This document shows, one piece after another, positions 42,216 through 53,408 of a stretch of 61,087 nt of DNA. This DNA is from Falciphora oryzae. Taxonomy: Eukaryota > Ascomycota > Sordariomycetes > Magnaporthales > Magnaporthaceae. Location: positions 100,323 through 161,409 of the forward strand of contig JNVV01000052.1 in assembly GCA_000733355.1 (NCBI GenBank), given 5' to 3'. The first letter of the stretch is position 1; each line of letters opens with the position of its first letter. Both the position numbers and the translations under genes were made by a program. The notes beneath the pieces were generated by a model. It was given only the letters and a program-made list of their open reading frames with translations, did no database searches and was not told the DNA's origin.

Positions 42216-45200
42216 GATCAATATCGACCGGAGGTGCATTGGGTTTTGTTTTCCCACCCTCCTCTTTTGCTTGTCGCCTTTTCCTTGTTTTGTCCCCCTC
42301 CTCTCTTGCCACCGGGCTTTTTTTTTCCGTGGTGACAACGGTGCGGTGGGTGAGATTCGGGTGTTGGATAGCCGAAAGGGGAAAAGCTCTGGATCGACAG
42401 GCGTGGTGTACAGACTCGGGTGCTTCTGCTCGCACTGGGGTAGCGATCTTGTAAGATCCAAGCGATGCTGACCCGTCTTGGAGCTTGGCTCTTTTAGAGT
42501 CGCAGTCGCAAACAGATCCGGCAGAACGTTTTCTTGCCGTTTGCCCCAGGGGCCCCGACGGGCTTACCGGAGCCCCTATATAATAAGGGGGTGGATGTGC
42601 CTCTCATGCTCTGGGAGGATGCTGGCTGCGGGGACACAAGAGTAAGGAAACCGGGGCCTGCACGGGGTTGACAATCCATTTTTTCGTCGGCCGCAAACTA
42701 GTCTCCATCCCCCGTATTTTTTGGGGGGGTTGAAACGGACCCGAATGGGTGGTCGTTTGGGGGGCAAATTTGCCCGGATTCCAGTGGGATGGGACAGCCT
42801 TTCCGGCTAAGACGCGAGCTGCGGGCGTGGCCAGGGTTTTTCTTCCAGGGCAAGGTTCTGGGGGTTTGCAAAACACGTCAACTTGATGTTATCAGCGGGC
42901 TCATTTTTTGCCGTCTTTCTTCTTTTCTTCTTCTTCTCTTATCCTTTAGCCTTTGGATCAAGCTAACACCCGTCGTCCAGTCTCGCCAAACGCGCGTCTT
43001 CAGCGGCCGAGTGGGCAAATTTTCCCACAGCAGCAACCAATAACGGATGGATAACATGCAGTGCCGCCGCATTGCGACCCTCACCTTCAAGTGCCCCGTC
43101 TACATCAAATGTCTTCCCTAAAAGCAGGAATCTGAACTCCTCCTCGCAGCTGCGGTGTGCGTAGCAACGCGCATGCACGACCGATCCACGAGGAAGCAGT
43201 TTCCCCGTCACGAGATATGGGGGCAGGATGGGGCCATCGCATTTTTCACCCAGCTGAATTCCGTGCTCCCATCAAATGATTTTCCCTGGCTGCGTAATGT
43301 GCTTACTCCGGGGCCCGTCGCGAGGCGGCGGCACGCACGCCCTTCTTTGGAGTGACAATGGACGGCTGGGCTGGCTGGCTTGACGTCGTGCTTCGGAGGC
43401 AGGGTCTGGTGGGCTTGTGCGAGGGAACGTCGCCCGCCCCCCAACGGCCGCTCTATAGCCGAGCCTTCGTCTCTGTGGAGCTAATCACCCGTGCCTATGA
43501 TAAGATCTCGTCCTGCGTGTTTGAGATCAAATGAAGCGTGGCGCTGTGGCAGTGTGCCGTGCAACGTGGGACATCCATCGACCTTCCCGCCCGTGCTGCC
43601 GTGCTATTGGCGCTGGCTATGTGGTTTGGTCTTGGGTGTCAATACATGGTGCGGCATCTTTGCCAAATCAGCACAGAGCCATGTCACATCCCCGTCAATA
43701 TCGCACGTAACGCGTTTGGGGGCGGAAGCGCCGGAAGCCCGCTCTCCCAGACGCAAGCACGGCGGCCGGGGTCCTAGAACGGCCCGCGCCAGGCCGAATG
43801 GGAAAGATCTGGGTGTGCTCGGGGCAGCTGAACGAATATTTGCCCGGTATTTAAGCCCATATAGTGGTGGGGTAGGTTGCCTTCTTCTTGGCGGACGGAG
43901 ACATGGTGCATGGCAATATGGCAGGGTGGCATAATTAACATTGACTATGCTGCTGACTGGACTGCCATTCGACGCTCAAATCTGTCCGCAGTTCGCACTT
44001 AGCCTGGAGACACCATCAAGGAAAAAAAAAAATGGAGACGCGGATGATGCCCTCGATGGTCATCGGTGTAAATCGCAGCGGGGCCGGAGACAAATCGAGG
44101 AGCGGTGAGTAGTCCCCAGTAGTCCCCATGATATCCGCTGGTGACTTGATAAGCTCGCTACGAGAAAGTTAAAAAAAAAAAAAGAAGAGCCGGGAGATCG
44201 GGAAAAGTGTTGAAGTGAGCAAAAGCACCAGACAAACCCCTCCCTTCCTCGCCGGCACCTGTCTTGGTTGCTCGAGTGGACAAAATCAGGCGGAGCCTAT
44301 GGGCCAGACACCCACCAGGCCCTGGCCCAGCACTCGTCACATCCGCGGTTGCCAGTCCTCCTACACTCTGGAAGGCATGAACTTGATCGACAACTGCCGT
44401 GCTATCTGGCGGCCTGGGGACACTGTACCCGTGGGCGGATTTGAGCCCATCTGGTTGGCCACGGCATCGCAGGCAGCAGCAGTCAGCGTCATGTGGGGGA
44501 GAGGATTGGACGGGTAAACAGGGCAAAAATCCAGGCAAGCAAGTGTTGATGGTGGGGAGAGCACCACTTGCCTGCCTGGTATTTCTGACGTTTCCCGTTC
44601 CTGGGAAAAAGAGGAGCGGCTGCCTGCCTACCCACTCTGTCTCATGCGAGGCAGGTTACCGAGGGAGCGGTTGCATTGTGGGCAAAATCCTTGGGTCTGT
44701 TCCCACTCGCTCCATGCAGGTCTCGGCGAGGGCGAGCGTTGGCCTCATGGGCAGGGGTGTTCGCGATCCACCTGCAGTTGAGGGCCATCAATCCATTGAC
44801 GCAACAAAGGGCACTGGTATCCAACCAAACTCTGGGGGTTTTCGGTGAATTCAAGGCGGGAGATATTGCCCGCGGTGATAATGATCTCGTCTACCATGGT
44901 TGGTAAGTTAACGATATTGGTCTAATTGGAGGGAGGACGGATGTATGCAGAAAATGGAATGCTTGGTCGGAGATAGATTAAAAGCACTGCGGGCGCGATG
45001 CTGTGGGGGGTCATGAAGCGTGTCCGCATTTAACCCCCGCCAAGGAGACGACCAGAGTAAAAGCTACCGCTCTGATTTGCCTCCTCTCCACAGACGCGGG
45101 ACAGAGGCCCCATGCATGGCAAAGAGCGAGCTGGGCTCCAGCAATTGGTGGCCTGACTGCGGATACCATCATAGAGTCTAAACACACCGAGGCGATGCCC

Positions 45201-45239
45201 AGGGCGGAGTAGTGCGTGGAACCTCTCTCTCAGGCTGAA
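42216..45239. other. 3-kb intergenic region, no gene seen
   Basis: No recognisable gene on either strand. It carries the promoter of the small gene at its left end and the 3' untranslated region of the G-patch gene at its right. Short A runs occur near 44021 and 44171. Overlapping open frames look random. Confidence 0.45.
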
Positions 45240-48119
45240 TTAACCCAGGAGGCCGGACTGAACCAGCTCGACCCAAAAGTCGTCCTCGTTTCGGACGATT
45301 ATGGTGCGCCCTCCCTTTGTGTCACATCGGAGCGTGTTGTCCTCGAAGTACACCAACACTCCGCCCTTGCCGTCGCCTCGCGATGTGATCCTGTAAAGGG
45401 GCCCCTTGGAATGGACTTTGGTGCGCTCGGGTATGAATTGCAGATCGTGCGCATGACACCAGCTGTCCTCCACCTCTTGCCTAATGGTGGCGGGCTGTGG
45501 TTCCGCAGGTGCAGGCGCGGCGGGCGGCGGCGCCTCTTTGCGAACTGGCGTCTGAGACTGGGAAGAGGGCGAGTTTTTCCTCGACGAGACCGCCAGTGCC
45601 GGACCGCGTTCGGGGGGCGGAAGTTCGGTTCGGTCGTCGAGGGTACTAGCGAGCTCCATTGTCTGGATGCCCTTCTCGAATTCAGCCGTGATGGACGCGT
45701 TGTCTTTTAGCCCCGTGGGCATGGAGTCCCGCCACGGCTCCAGCCACGTGAGGATCTCGTCCATTCCGAAGACCTCGGCGGTGCACATGCGGTAGAGCCA
45801 CTCGTGCCACTTGGGGAAGAATTCGGCCACGAGGACCTCGGCGAGAGCAGATGGGGACACAACGCCGAGCCAGTCGAAAATTCCCGTTAGGATGGGGTCG
45901 TTGGTCGATACTGCGTCAACGCCCAACTTCTCGCGCAAGTACCGCGCCATGCTGGGCAGCACATGGCTCATGACTAGAGGCCGCCACTGGTCGTCTCTGC
46001 GCGACGGGCGCAAGACGTCCTTCCATTTTACCAAGCCGGGCACGACGCCGCGGTCGAACTCCCAAACGTCGATGAGCTGCCGGAACTTGCGCTTGACGTC
46101 GGCGACGAGGCCCGTAGAGGCCCTGGGGTCCAGGTGACGCGCGGGCAAGTGCTGCAGCCAGGGGAAGAGCCAGACGTGGGGCAGAGTCTGGTGGTGCTTG
46201 CGCCTCTTGGGCTCCAACTTGGCGATGGCCTCGTCCAGCCTGCGGATAATGTCCTGCTCCAGGAGCTGGCTGCGCACGAAGGATGGCAGGAGAGGGGTCC
46301 ACGTTTCGAAGAGCGCGAGCATGTGGTCAGACTCGCGGACGTTCCACTCGCGCACTGCGCGTGCTACGTGCGGCAGCCACAGCTTGTACATCATGGTCTC
46401 ATACGGCGTTGCCGCTGGTCGTCGGCGGTGGTGCGACTGTCTGGAGAGGGTCGAGTGGTCGCGTAGATGTTGGATGCCGAGCAGCTCTCTAATGGAGCCC
46501 AGGTCCGAGGCATAACGGGCGCCCGTGTCCTCCAGAGGATCCCATGTTTGCATGATCTCTCTGAAAACCGGGTGGAGAGCCGCAACGGCCGTTGGTGCCA
46601 GTTGATCCACCAGGGACTCGCGAGACGACTCGGGGATTGCGACGATGGTCGCCTTGAGGATGGTGATAACGCGGTTCCACCGGTAAGTGGCATCGGTTCG
46701 ATCCTCGCTCGAGAGCGAAACGAGGCTGAGCTGGTCGGCGATAGACTTGTATCCCGCCATGTCGCGCTCGAGCTCCTCCAGCTCTTGCCTCTCCTGTTGT
46801 AGCTGCAGCTCCGCGTAAGCCTTACGCTCCTGCAGGCTCTGCCACTCCTCCACGATGGCCAAGAACTGGTTCTGCGCTCGCCTGGCAAGCTTCCTCGATT
46901 CAGCCTGTTCAGTCGTCTCGGTGGCGTTTGCATTGGCTGTGGCCCCTGTCGGGGTCATCAGGCCAGACGAGGTGGTGAGCAGTTTCCTGCCCGGGCCGGT
47001 CAAGTCTAGGATCGGGGTGAAGGCGTCGGGGATGTTGAGACCCGGTGCGGCCTTCTTGACTTCGTCCATGGTCATGTATTTCGGCTTTTGACGCTTGGGT
47101 GTGCTGGCGCCGCTCGCGGGAGTACTTCCCGTCCCGCCACCAAGCATCTTCTTCTTGCGGGCTGCCTTGCGCTTCTTCTCTTCTTCATCAGAGTCGACCA
47201 CAACCTCGCCGCGGAGCTTCGCTTGGCGTTTCTCCTCCTGACGCTCGGATTCTGTCTTCTCCTTTACCACGCCCAGACCAGCCCGCTGCGGCCGTAGGTT
47301 TGCCTCGATGATGACGCTGCGACCTTGGCCCTCCTTACCCAGGCCGGATCCCTCCTTGTAGCCCATCTTGGCCATCATCCTGGCGCCGAACGAGTTGGGG
47401 TTTATCCCACCGCCTGCCGCGCCCTTTCCGCCTTTCTTTCCCTTGGCCGCCGAGAAGGCGCTTGGCCGGGAGACCACAGCAGGAGGTTCCTCGTTGTCCT
47501 GGACTTTGAGTTCTGGCATGAACGACGACGTGGGGACGAAGCCGCGGCCCAGGGGGTTATTTGAGTTGAATCCATTCTTCTGGGCGGGCTGCTTGCCAAA
47601 TGTTTGTGTCGGTTTATTGCCGGCAGACCAGCCAAAGCCCTGCGCCACCCGCTGGGCGGCGAAACCCAGGCCGAGGCCAGCCGCGGGCGCATCGTCGTCC
47701 TGATCGTCGGCATCTTCCTCATCATCATCCGCCCTTGGCCGCATGGTGCCTAAGCCTGCGTATTCGTTTACGTCTTCGTCGTCCTCGTCTTCGCCATTCT
47801 CCTCGCCCTTCTTGTTGCTGCTGGACGAGACGAAGGCTACGCCCCTGTTGCGGAGGTTCTTGTGCTTCCAGCGGCTGCCGGGGCCATCGTCCTCGCTCTC
47901 GGAGCCAAATATGCCCAGCGCAGCGCTCTCCTTGGCGTCGCGGCCCGTCCTCCGGCGCTTCCGCGGGTTGTGATCGAGAAACTCGTCGGCGCCGGGGTTC
48001 GCGGATGGGATTTGGAAGTCGTCCTCGTCGTCCGAGTCCGAGTCTGACGACGAGTACTGTGCGGCGGCGGTTTTGTTCAGCTTCGATGGGTCAAACGAGA
48101 TTCCGCCCATGCGATCCAT
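45240..48119 (-). CDS. G-patch spliceosome disassembly factor (Spp382/Ntr1, human TFIP11)
   Basis: Intronless gene of 959 residues. Ntr1/TFIP11 recruits and activates the helicase Prp43 through its G-patch to release the excised intron lariat and dismantle the post-splicing spliceosome in the nucleus. Seen here: an acidic TIP_N region (YSSSDSDSDDEDDFQIPS) with nuclear-localisation-like PRKRRRTGR; a G-patch at about residues 245-290 (FGARMMAKMGYKEGSGLGKEGQG, ending in LRPQRAGLGV); a Lys/Arg-rich stretch; and a long GCFC/TFP11 C-terminal domain with AGLNIPDAFTPILDLTGPGR and many Trp-rich helices (LRPSRRDDQWRPLVMSHVLP). The open frame extends to 48362, but MDRMGGISFDPSKLN is the natural start. 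Length is usual for the family. Confidence 0.92.
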   Translation of the reverse strand: MDRMGGISFDPSKLNKTAAAQYSSSDSDSDDEDDFQIPSANPGADEFLDHNPRKRRRTGRDAKESAALGIFGSESEDDGPGSRWKHKNLRNRGVAFVSSSSNKKGEENGEDEDDEDVNEYAGLGTMRPRADDDEEDADDQDDDAPAAGLGLGFAAQRVAQGFGWSAGNKPTQTFGKQPAQKNGFNSNNPLGRGFVPTSSFMPELKVQDNEEPPAVVSRPSAFSAAKGKKGGKGAAGGGINPNSFGARMMAKMGYKEGSGLGKEGQGRSVIIEANLRPQRAGLGVVKEKTESERQEEKRQAKLRGEVVVDSDEEEKKRKAARKKKMLGGGTGSTPASGASTPKRQKPKYMTMDEVKKAAPGLNIPDAFTPILDLTGPGRKLLTTSSGLMTPTGATANANATETTEQAESRKLARRAQNQFLAIVEEWQSLQERKAYAELQLQQERQELEELERDMAGYKSIADQLSLVSLSSEDRTDATYRWNRVITILKATIVAIPESSRESLVDQLAPTAVAALHPVFREIMQTWDPLEDTGARYASDLGSIRELLGIQHLRDHSTLSRQSHHRRRPAATPYETMMYKLWLPHVARAVREWNVRESDHMLALFETWTPLLPSFVRSQLLEQDIIRRLDEAIAKLEPKRRKHHQTLPHVWLFPWLQHLPARHLDPRASTGLVADVKRKFRQLIDVWEFDRGVVPGLVKWKDVLRPSRRDDQWRPLVMSHVLPSMARYLREKLGVDAVSTNDPILTGIFDWLGVVSPSALAEVLVAEFFPKWHEWLYRMCTAEVFGMDEILTWLEPWRDSMPTGLKDNASITAEFEKGIQTMELASTLDDRTELPPPERGPALAVSSRKNSPSSQSQTPVRKEAPPPAAPAPAEPQPATIRQEVEDSWCHAHDLQFIPERTKVHSKGPLYRITSRGDGKGGVLVYFEDNTLRCDTKGGRTIIVRNEDDFWVELVQSGLLG

Positions 48120-50939
48120 CGTCGAGGTCGGCCAGGGTTGCAGCCGTGCCTGAAAGCGGATTGGGCTGTGGATTCGGGGGTTGTCGCGGCGGCGATTTTG
48201 GTGATGTGCTGGTTGAGGCTCGAAACTCGCCTGTCTTGCCAGTCGCCAAAAATCAACAGGGGATGACGCGACGGGAGGTGGGGCTGGCAGAAAAAGCCGG
48301 GACAGGCCTATGAATGGCGGGTACGACAATGCAGCACAGGGAAGGCAGATATAAAACCACATGCACCTGAGATTTCTAGAGATAGAGAAAAACCACCCAA
48401 GATCTGGAAATTGATGCGCCCAAGAAATGAATTGCTTCGTGTTTTTGGTTCGCCCTAATTGCGCCGTCGTTTTTTGCCTTCATCTTCCACGGTTGACTTG
48501 GGACTTGGGAGGGGAACATGGGAGCTTGAGGTAATCGACTCGCTTCGCCACGCGGGCCGGCAGACACTGACCACGGGAAAAAGGGAGAAGAAAAAAAAGA
48601 ACCTCTGGACACAACCACTTAAAATAGTTGTTTCTCAACAAAACCAGTGCAACGAACACAGCCGGCATTTTGGTGGTGCTGGTGGTGTAGGTGTCGCAAC
48701 TCGTATAAGTTATGCAGCGGTGACTTGGTAATTGCCCATGCCCGGGCCGTTTTGGGACTCCGGAAGATTGAAACTTCACCGATTCCACGGACAAGCACAC
48801 GTTTACTAGCTGAAAATGCGGACATCGTCGGGCCCGGACTTTATTGGCGCCGTTGATGGATAACCGCGCGGTGCGTGTCTCCGGGACGGGGAAGCAACTC
48901 TCTAATCTATCGTGCCGCAAACAGTTGGCGTGCACGTGCACTGACTCCAGTGTGCACGTGATACTGACACTTGACCTTCAATTCAGTTTTGTTTGCACGG
49001 CTTCTTCTCGCCGCGTTACAACCACCCGCCGCGTCGTCAAGACGGGGACGAGCGGGCGATTACAACAATCTGACCCCTTGCTTTGCCTACCTTTGCCCTA
49101 ATCTTGTTTGCATCGACCGAGGTGCGACTCATTTTCCAGAACAGCGAGCGTCTTTCGCAGCAGCCTAGCTCGTCTGACATGCAGATGGGCCCGCAGAGCT
49201 GAACCGGGTCCTGGCCACTGACGATGGCGTCCGAGGAGTTCGACCTGATTTCCAGCCTGGAGGCCAATCTGACGTCTGACTCCATCATCCTGGCCACCGT
49301 TTTTATCTTCTGTCGTGCCAGCGCACCCTGAGCTTAATGGTATTCTCAATATTCCCCGAAGCGGCACAGCCTACCAAAAGGATGGTCAACTTCCCATGAG
49401 CAAGAAACTCCGCAGCACAGCCATGTTGCTTGTCGCTCCTTTGCGTGCTGTGGGTGTGTGTGCTTCGTTACATTGGCCAACTGCCGGGCCTGTCGATCTC
49501 AAGCCCCAACGGTCCCATTTCCGGGGCAAGGGGAGGAAGCCAGCAATGGTCCTGCAGGCATCCGACCTCACGCTGCGATATTGACAGCTTCCTTCCGAGT
49601 AAGGTTCTCTCCTCTCGCTGACGCCTGCTATTTCGCATTTTTTGCTCCATCCTGGTTGGAATTTGCACCTGCGATGGCTCGTCTTGTTTATCCTCGGCGT
49701 TTTGGCCAGCCGTTCGCAGCCCACACACCCTCTCCCACCTGCACCAAGCAGGTCGGACCCTGTCAGCGACGCAAATGTGTGCATCATGTTCGAGGCGGCT
49801 CACCGACTTCAGCCTTACCCACACTTGGATGATCCATCCCGTATCGCGCCTCCATGCGCGCTGTGGACCGACTGCAAGGATGCTCCAAAAATACGACCCT
49901 GGCTGCCGATCCCACGTCTCTGCGACCCTCCTTTGCGACCTCGTTCCCGGACCTTTGGTTCGTGTTCCCAACGAATCTGGGTCTTCCCTCGTCGGCGCCG
50001 TCCCGCCCGGGATGTATCGCTCGTGAGAGCCCTGGATGGTACGTGAGCTGACGCCCATTCCCCCATGACTGGTCTTGCGTTTCCAAAACCGTTGCTACCT
50101 GGCATCTAATCTGCGATCTCGTCCCCAGGCTGCGATCCCAAAACGACAGTCCCTCGCGTGTGCCATCTTCTAGTGCCATGCAGCCACGCTCCTTCGAGCG
50201 TATGCGCCACCGTAACTGCTGCTGAGCCCTGGCTGTGCTCTGGGGTTTTGCGGGTCTCTGCTGGACATGCCGGGCCAGTGCCCAACAGCTCTTGATTGAC
50301 GCCGGACTTCTCCATGGGTCGTTTGTCGGCTGCCGGGGCTCACATCATACCAAGCACCATCGTGCCATGCGTCCTCGCCCTTGCAGGCGCCTGGCTATCA
50401 TCAACATGCAGTGGCTCTCAGCTGTGTGCAGACGGGTTCCCAGAGCCGCTGAGGTTTTCCAGGCACCGGCCTCAGCCGAGCAAGATGCCTCCTGTCCTGG
50501 AAACAACCCCGTTCTCGGACGACCCGCAAGATGAGCACCAAGCCATCCTAACCCGAGGCAGATTCTACGCTGAGCCACTTGCACCCGGGAGAGATCGTTC
50601 GATAGAATCCGATTCATCTGTCACGATTGTGAGATATCCTTCGAATCTGCACGGCGCTAAAATGACCATGGGATGCGGGAGCAGGAAGTTCTGCTGACGT
50701 CGTTTCCCTCGCCAAGGGAGGACTCCATCAGGATGCAATCAGGCCAGTTACCGACCAGTGTCAGCCCTGAGCCACCAGGCCCCTCTTGGTGACCGCCTCG
50801 AGTTGGTCCTGCGCTGCATCACGAGCTAGGCAGCCATAGCCTCTTCCATTTCTATAAAGATGATCTTCGTCCGCCCGTTTCGCATCGATTCGCTTCCGAG
50901 ATCACCATCATCACTCCATTCATTCGCTGTATCTTCAAG
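48120..50939. other. 2.8-kb divergent intergenic region, no gene seen
   Basis: Holds the promoters of the G-patch gene (left, minus) and the laccase (right, plus). I recognise no gene between them. The laccase TATA box is listed separately. Confidence 0.45.
50853..50858 (+). promoter_or_regulatory. TATA box of the laccase gene
   Basis: TATAAA, 87 bp upstream of the laccase ATG, followed by a pyrimidine-rich leader (CATCATCACTCC). Confidence 0.6.
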
Positions 50940-52885
50940 ATGAAGTTTCTAGCTGTCTCCCTTTTCGCCCTTGTCTGCGGCTCTGCAGCTCTGGCCACTC
51001 CCGTGAACTCTTCGGTGTCGGCGTCGTCAGGCCAGTATCACCCCAAGCCACACCATCCACAACATCCACACCAACCACCACACCCGGGCTGCAAGAATGG
51101 GCCCAGGTCTAGGAACTGCTGGGGCAAGCACTCGATTGACACAAACTACTACGAGACCGCCCCGGATACCGGCGTGACCCGCGAATACTGGCTCTCGGTG
51201 GAGGAGGGGATTTGCAACAACGACGGGTACAAGCGTTACTGCCAGACCTTCAACGGGTCCTTCCCCGGACCCCTGATCTGGGCCAACTGGGGCGACAACC
51301 TCGTCATCCACGTCACCAACAACATGAAAACCAACGGCACTTCGATCCACTGGCATGGTCTACACCAGAGGGGCTCCGTCGAGTACGACGGGGTGCCTGG
51401 TGTCACTCAATGTCCCATTGCCCCTGGGAAGAGCCTCACGTATAAATTCAGGGTCACCCAGTACGGCACGACCTGGTACCACAGCCACTTCTCGCTGCAG
51501 TACGCTGAGGGGCTGTTCGGACCCATGATTTTCTATGGCCCCACGACCGCCAACTATGATGAGGACCTCGGCACCCTCTTCCTTCAAGACTGGGGTCATG
51601 ACACGGTCTGGCACGGCTGGGACAACGTAGCAAGCAAGGGCGCGGGCCCACTACCGGCAAACGGCCTCATCAATGGCACGAACACCTTCGACTGCAAGAA
51701 CACCACCGACACCAAGTGCGTCGGCGGCGGCAAGAAGTTCTCGGCCAACTTCAAGAAGGGCAAGAAGCACCTTATCCGCATCATCAACAACTCGGCCGAT
51801 GCCCACTTCCAATTTTCCATCGATGGGCATGAACTTACCGTCGTCGCCAACGACCTTGTCCCCATCAAGCCGTACAAGACCAAGAGCGTGAAGATCAGCA
51901 TTGGCCAGCGCTACGACGTCATCGTCGAGGCCAACGCCAAGCCCGGAGACTACTGGCTCCGCAGCGGTATGAGCTGCGTGCCCGACGACCAGGGCGAGCT
52001 GAGGAAGCGCGTCACGGGCATCATCCGCTACGACAAGAAGAGCAAGGCCGACCCCAAGACGACTTCGGACGTTGTCGTCGACGAGACCTGCTCAGACGAG
52101 GCCCTTGACAAGTTGGTGCCCCACCTCGCGCTGGACGTCACGCAGACTTCCGAGATCGTGAGGACCGACCTTGGCGTCAGGCCCACCGGCAACCCGGCCG
52201 AGGGCCAGAATTGGTTCCAGTGGACGCTGAACAACAGCAGCCTCGTCCTCGACTGGCATGACCCCACGCTTGAGAGGATCTTTGACCAACAGTCCATCTT
52301 CCCTACCGAGTACAACGTGATCAAGGCAGAGGTCAGTATTGCAAACTATTCCCAATTCCATCCTCTTGTAATCTTGATACTGACATCGATCGTACAGCCC
52401 GCCAACTATGGCCCCAGCAAGCAATGGTTCACGTTGGTGATTCAGAGTAACGACATCCCGTATGTTCTCCCCACCTCCCCAAGCCAATGCCATCGTATGA
52501 CGCGCAAGTACTAACCCCTCTCCACAGCCTCTCCCACCCCATCCACCTGCACGGCCACGACTTCTGGCTCCTGTCGCAGAGCAAGGACAAGTGGGACGGC
52601 ACGGCCCGGGGCTTCAACACCAAGAACCCGGTGCGGCGCGACACGGCCATGCTCCCCGAAAAGGGCCACCTCGCTATCGCCTTCCAGCTCGACAACCCAG
52701 GCGCCTGGCTCGTGCACTGCCACATCGCCTGGCACGCCGGCCAGGGCCTGTCGCTCGAGTTTGTCGAGTCGCAGGACCGCATCGCGCTCGGCATGCCCGA
52801 CCACCACGTCTTCAGGCAGACGTGCCGCGAATGGGACGCCGTCAAGGACAGGATGCCGTTCCCGCAACACGATTCTGGTATTTGA
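50940..52885 (+). CDS. secreted laccase (asco-type multicopper oxidase)
   Basis: Oxidises phenols while reducing oxygen to water. Three exons: 50940-52331, 52398-52459 and 52528-52885, 603 residues. Signal peptide about 1-19. Copper ligands are all present: HWHG (137-140), HSH (181-183), HPIHLHGHDFW (488-498) and HCHIAWH (548-554). The residue ten after the ligand Cys549 is Leu, the axial position of medium-potential enzymes. The C-terminus DSGI is the conserved plug of ascomycete laccases, processed or lodged in the T2/T3 channel. A stretch at residues 34-49 after the signal peptide is His/Pro-rich (six His, seven Pro), not usual in the family. Intron 1 is 66 nt, a multiple of three without a stop. 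Convergent with the MFS gene at 53.4 kb. Confidence 0.95.
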
Positions 52886-53408
52886 TCGACAGTAGTGTTT
52901 TGTTTTTGTTTGTCTTTCGCTCTCCTACGCTGTCTTTGTCAACTTTCTTTCGCTGTCGAGCATCTACAGGCGTCCTGTGCCATATCTCTCCTTCTCCTTC
53001 TGCATGTATGGCTGCATCTGGGATTTGCATTAGTTTTTGGGGACCGGGTACGCATTGCATTGGAGGCATGGAGTTTGGGCTTGGCTCTGGGCTGGGTTTT
53101 GTGTGCATGCAGCGTGATTACGGATGAGCACGTCTCGGACTAGCATATTCTAGAATGGCAATCACAAGTCAAAGTTAATAACGAGCTTCCTACATATACG
53201 CTTGTATGCCATGAGCTTGCGCTGGCAGCATCTCTTCTTCCCAATCCAGTCCGCACTAACAACTCCCAGCCTTTTATATCACCTTTCCCCGTTCCATCAT
53301 CTCCTTTACCGCATCCGCTTACCGTGCCTGTTGGACGCCAGACGCCGCGCTTGCCATCATCCCCCTCCATCTTGTCCACTGCGGGGATCTTCGAGGAAAC
53401 TGCCTCCC
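52886..53408. other. convergent intergenic region, no gene seen
   Basis: The 3' untranslated regions of the laccase and the MFS transporter gene meet here. Pyrimidine-rich just after the laccase stop. No other feature was recognised. Confidence 0.5.
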
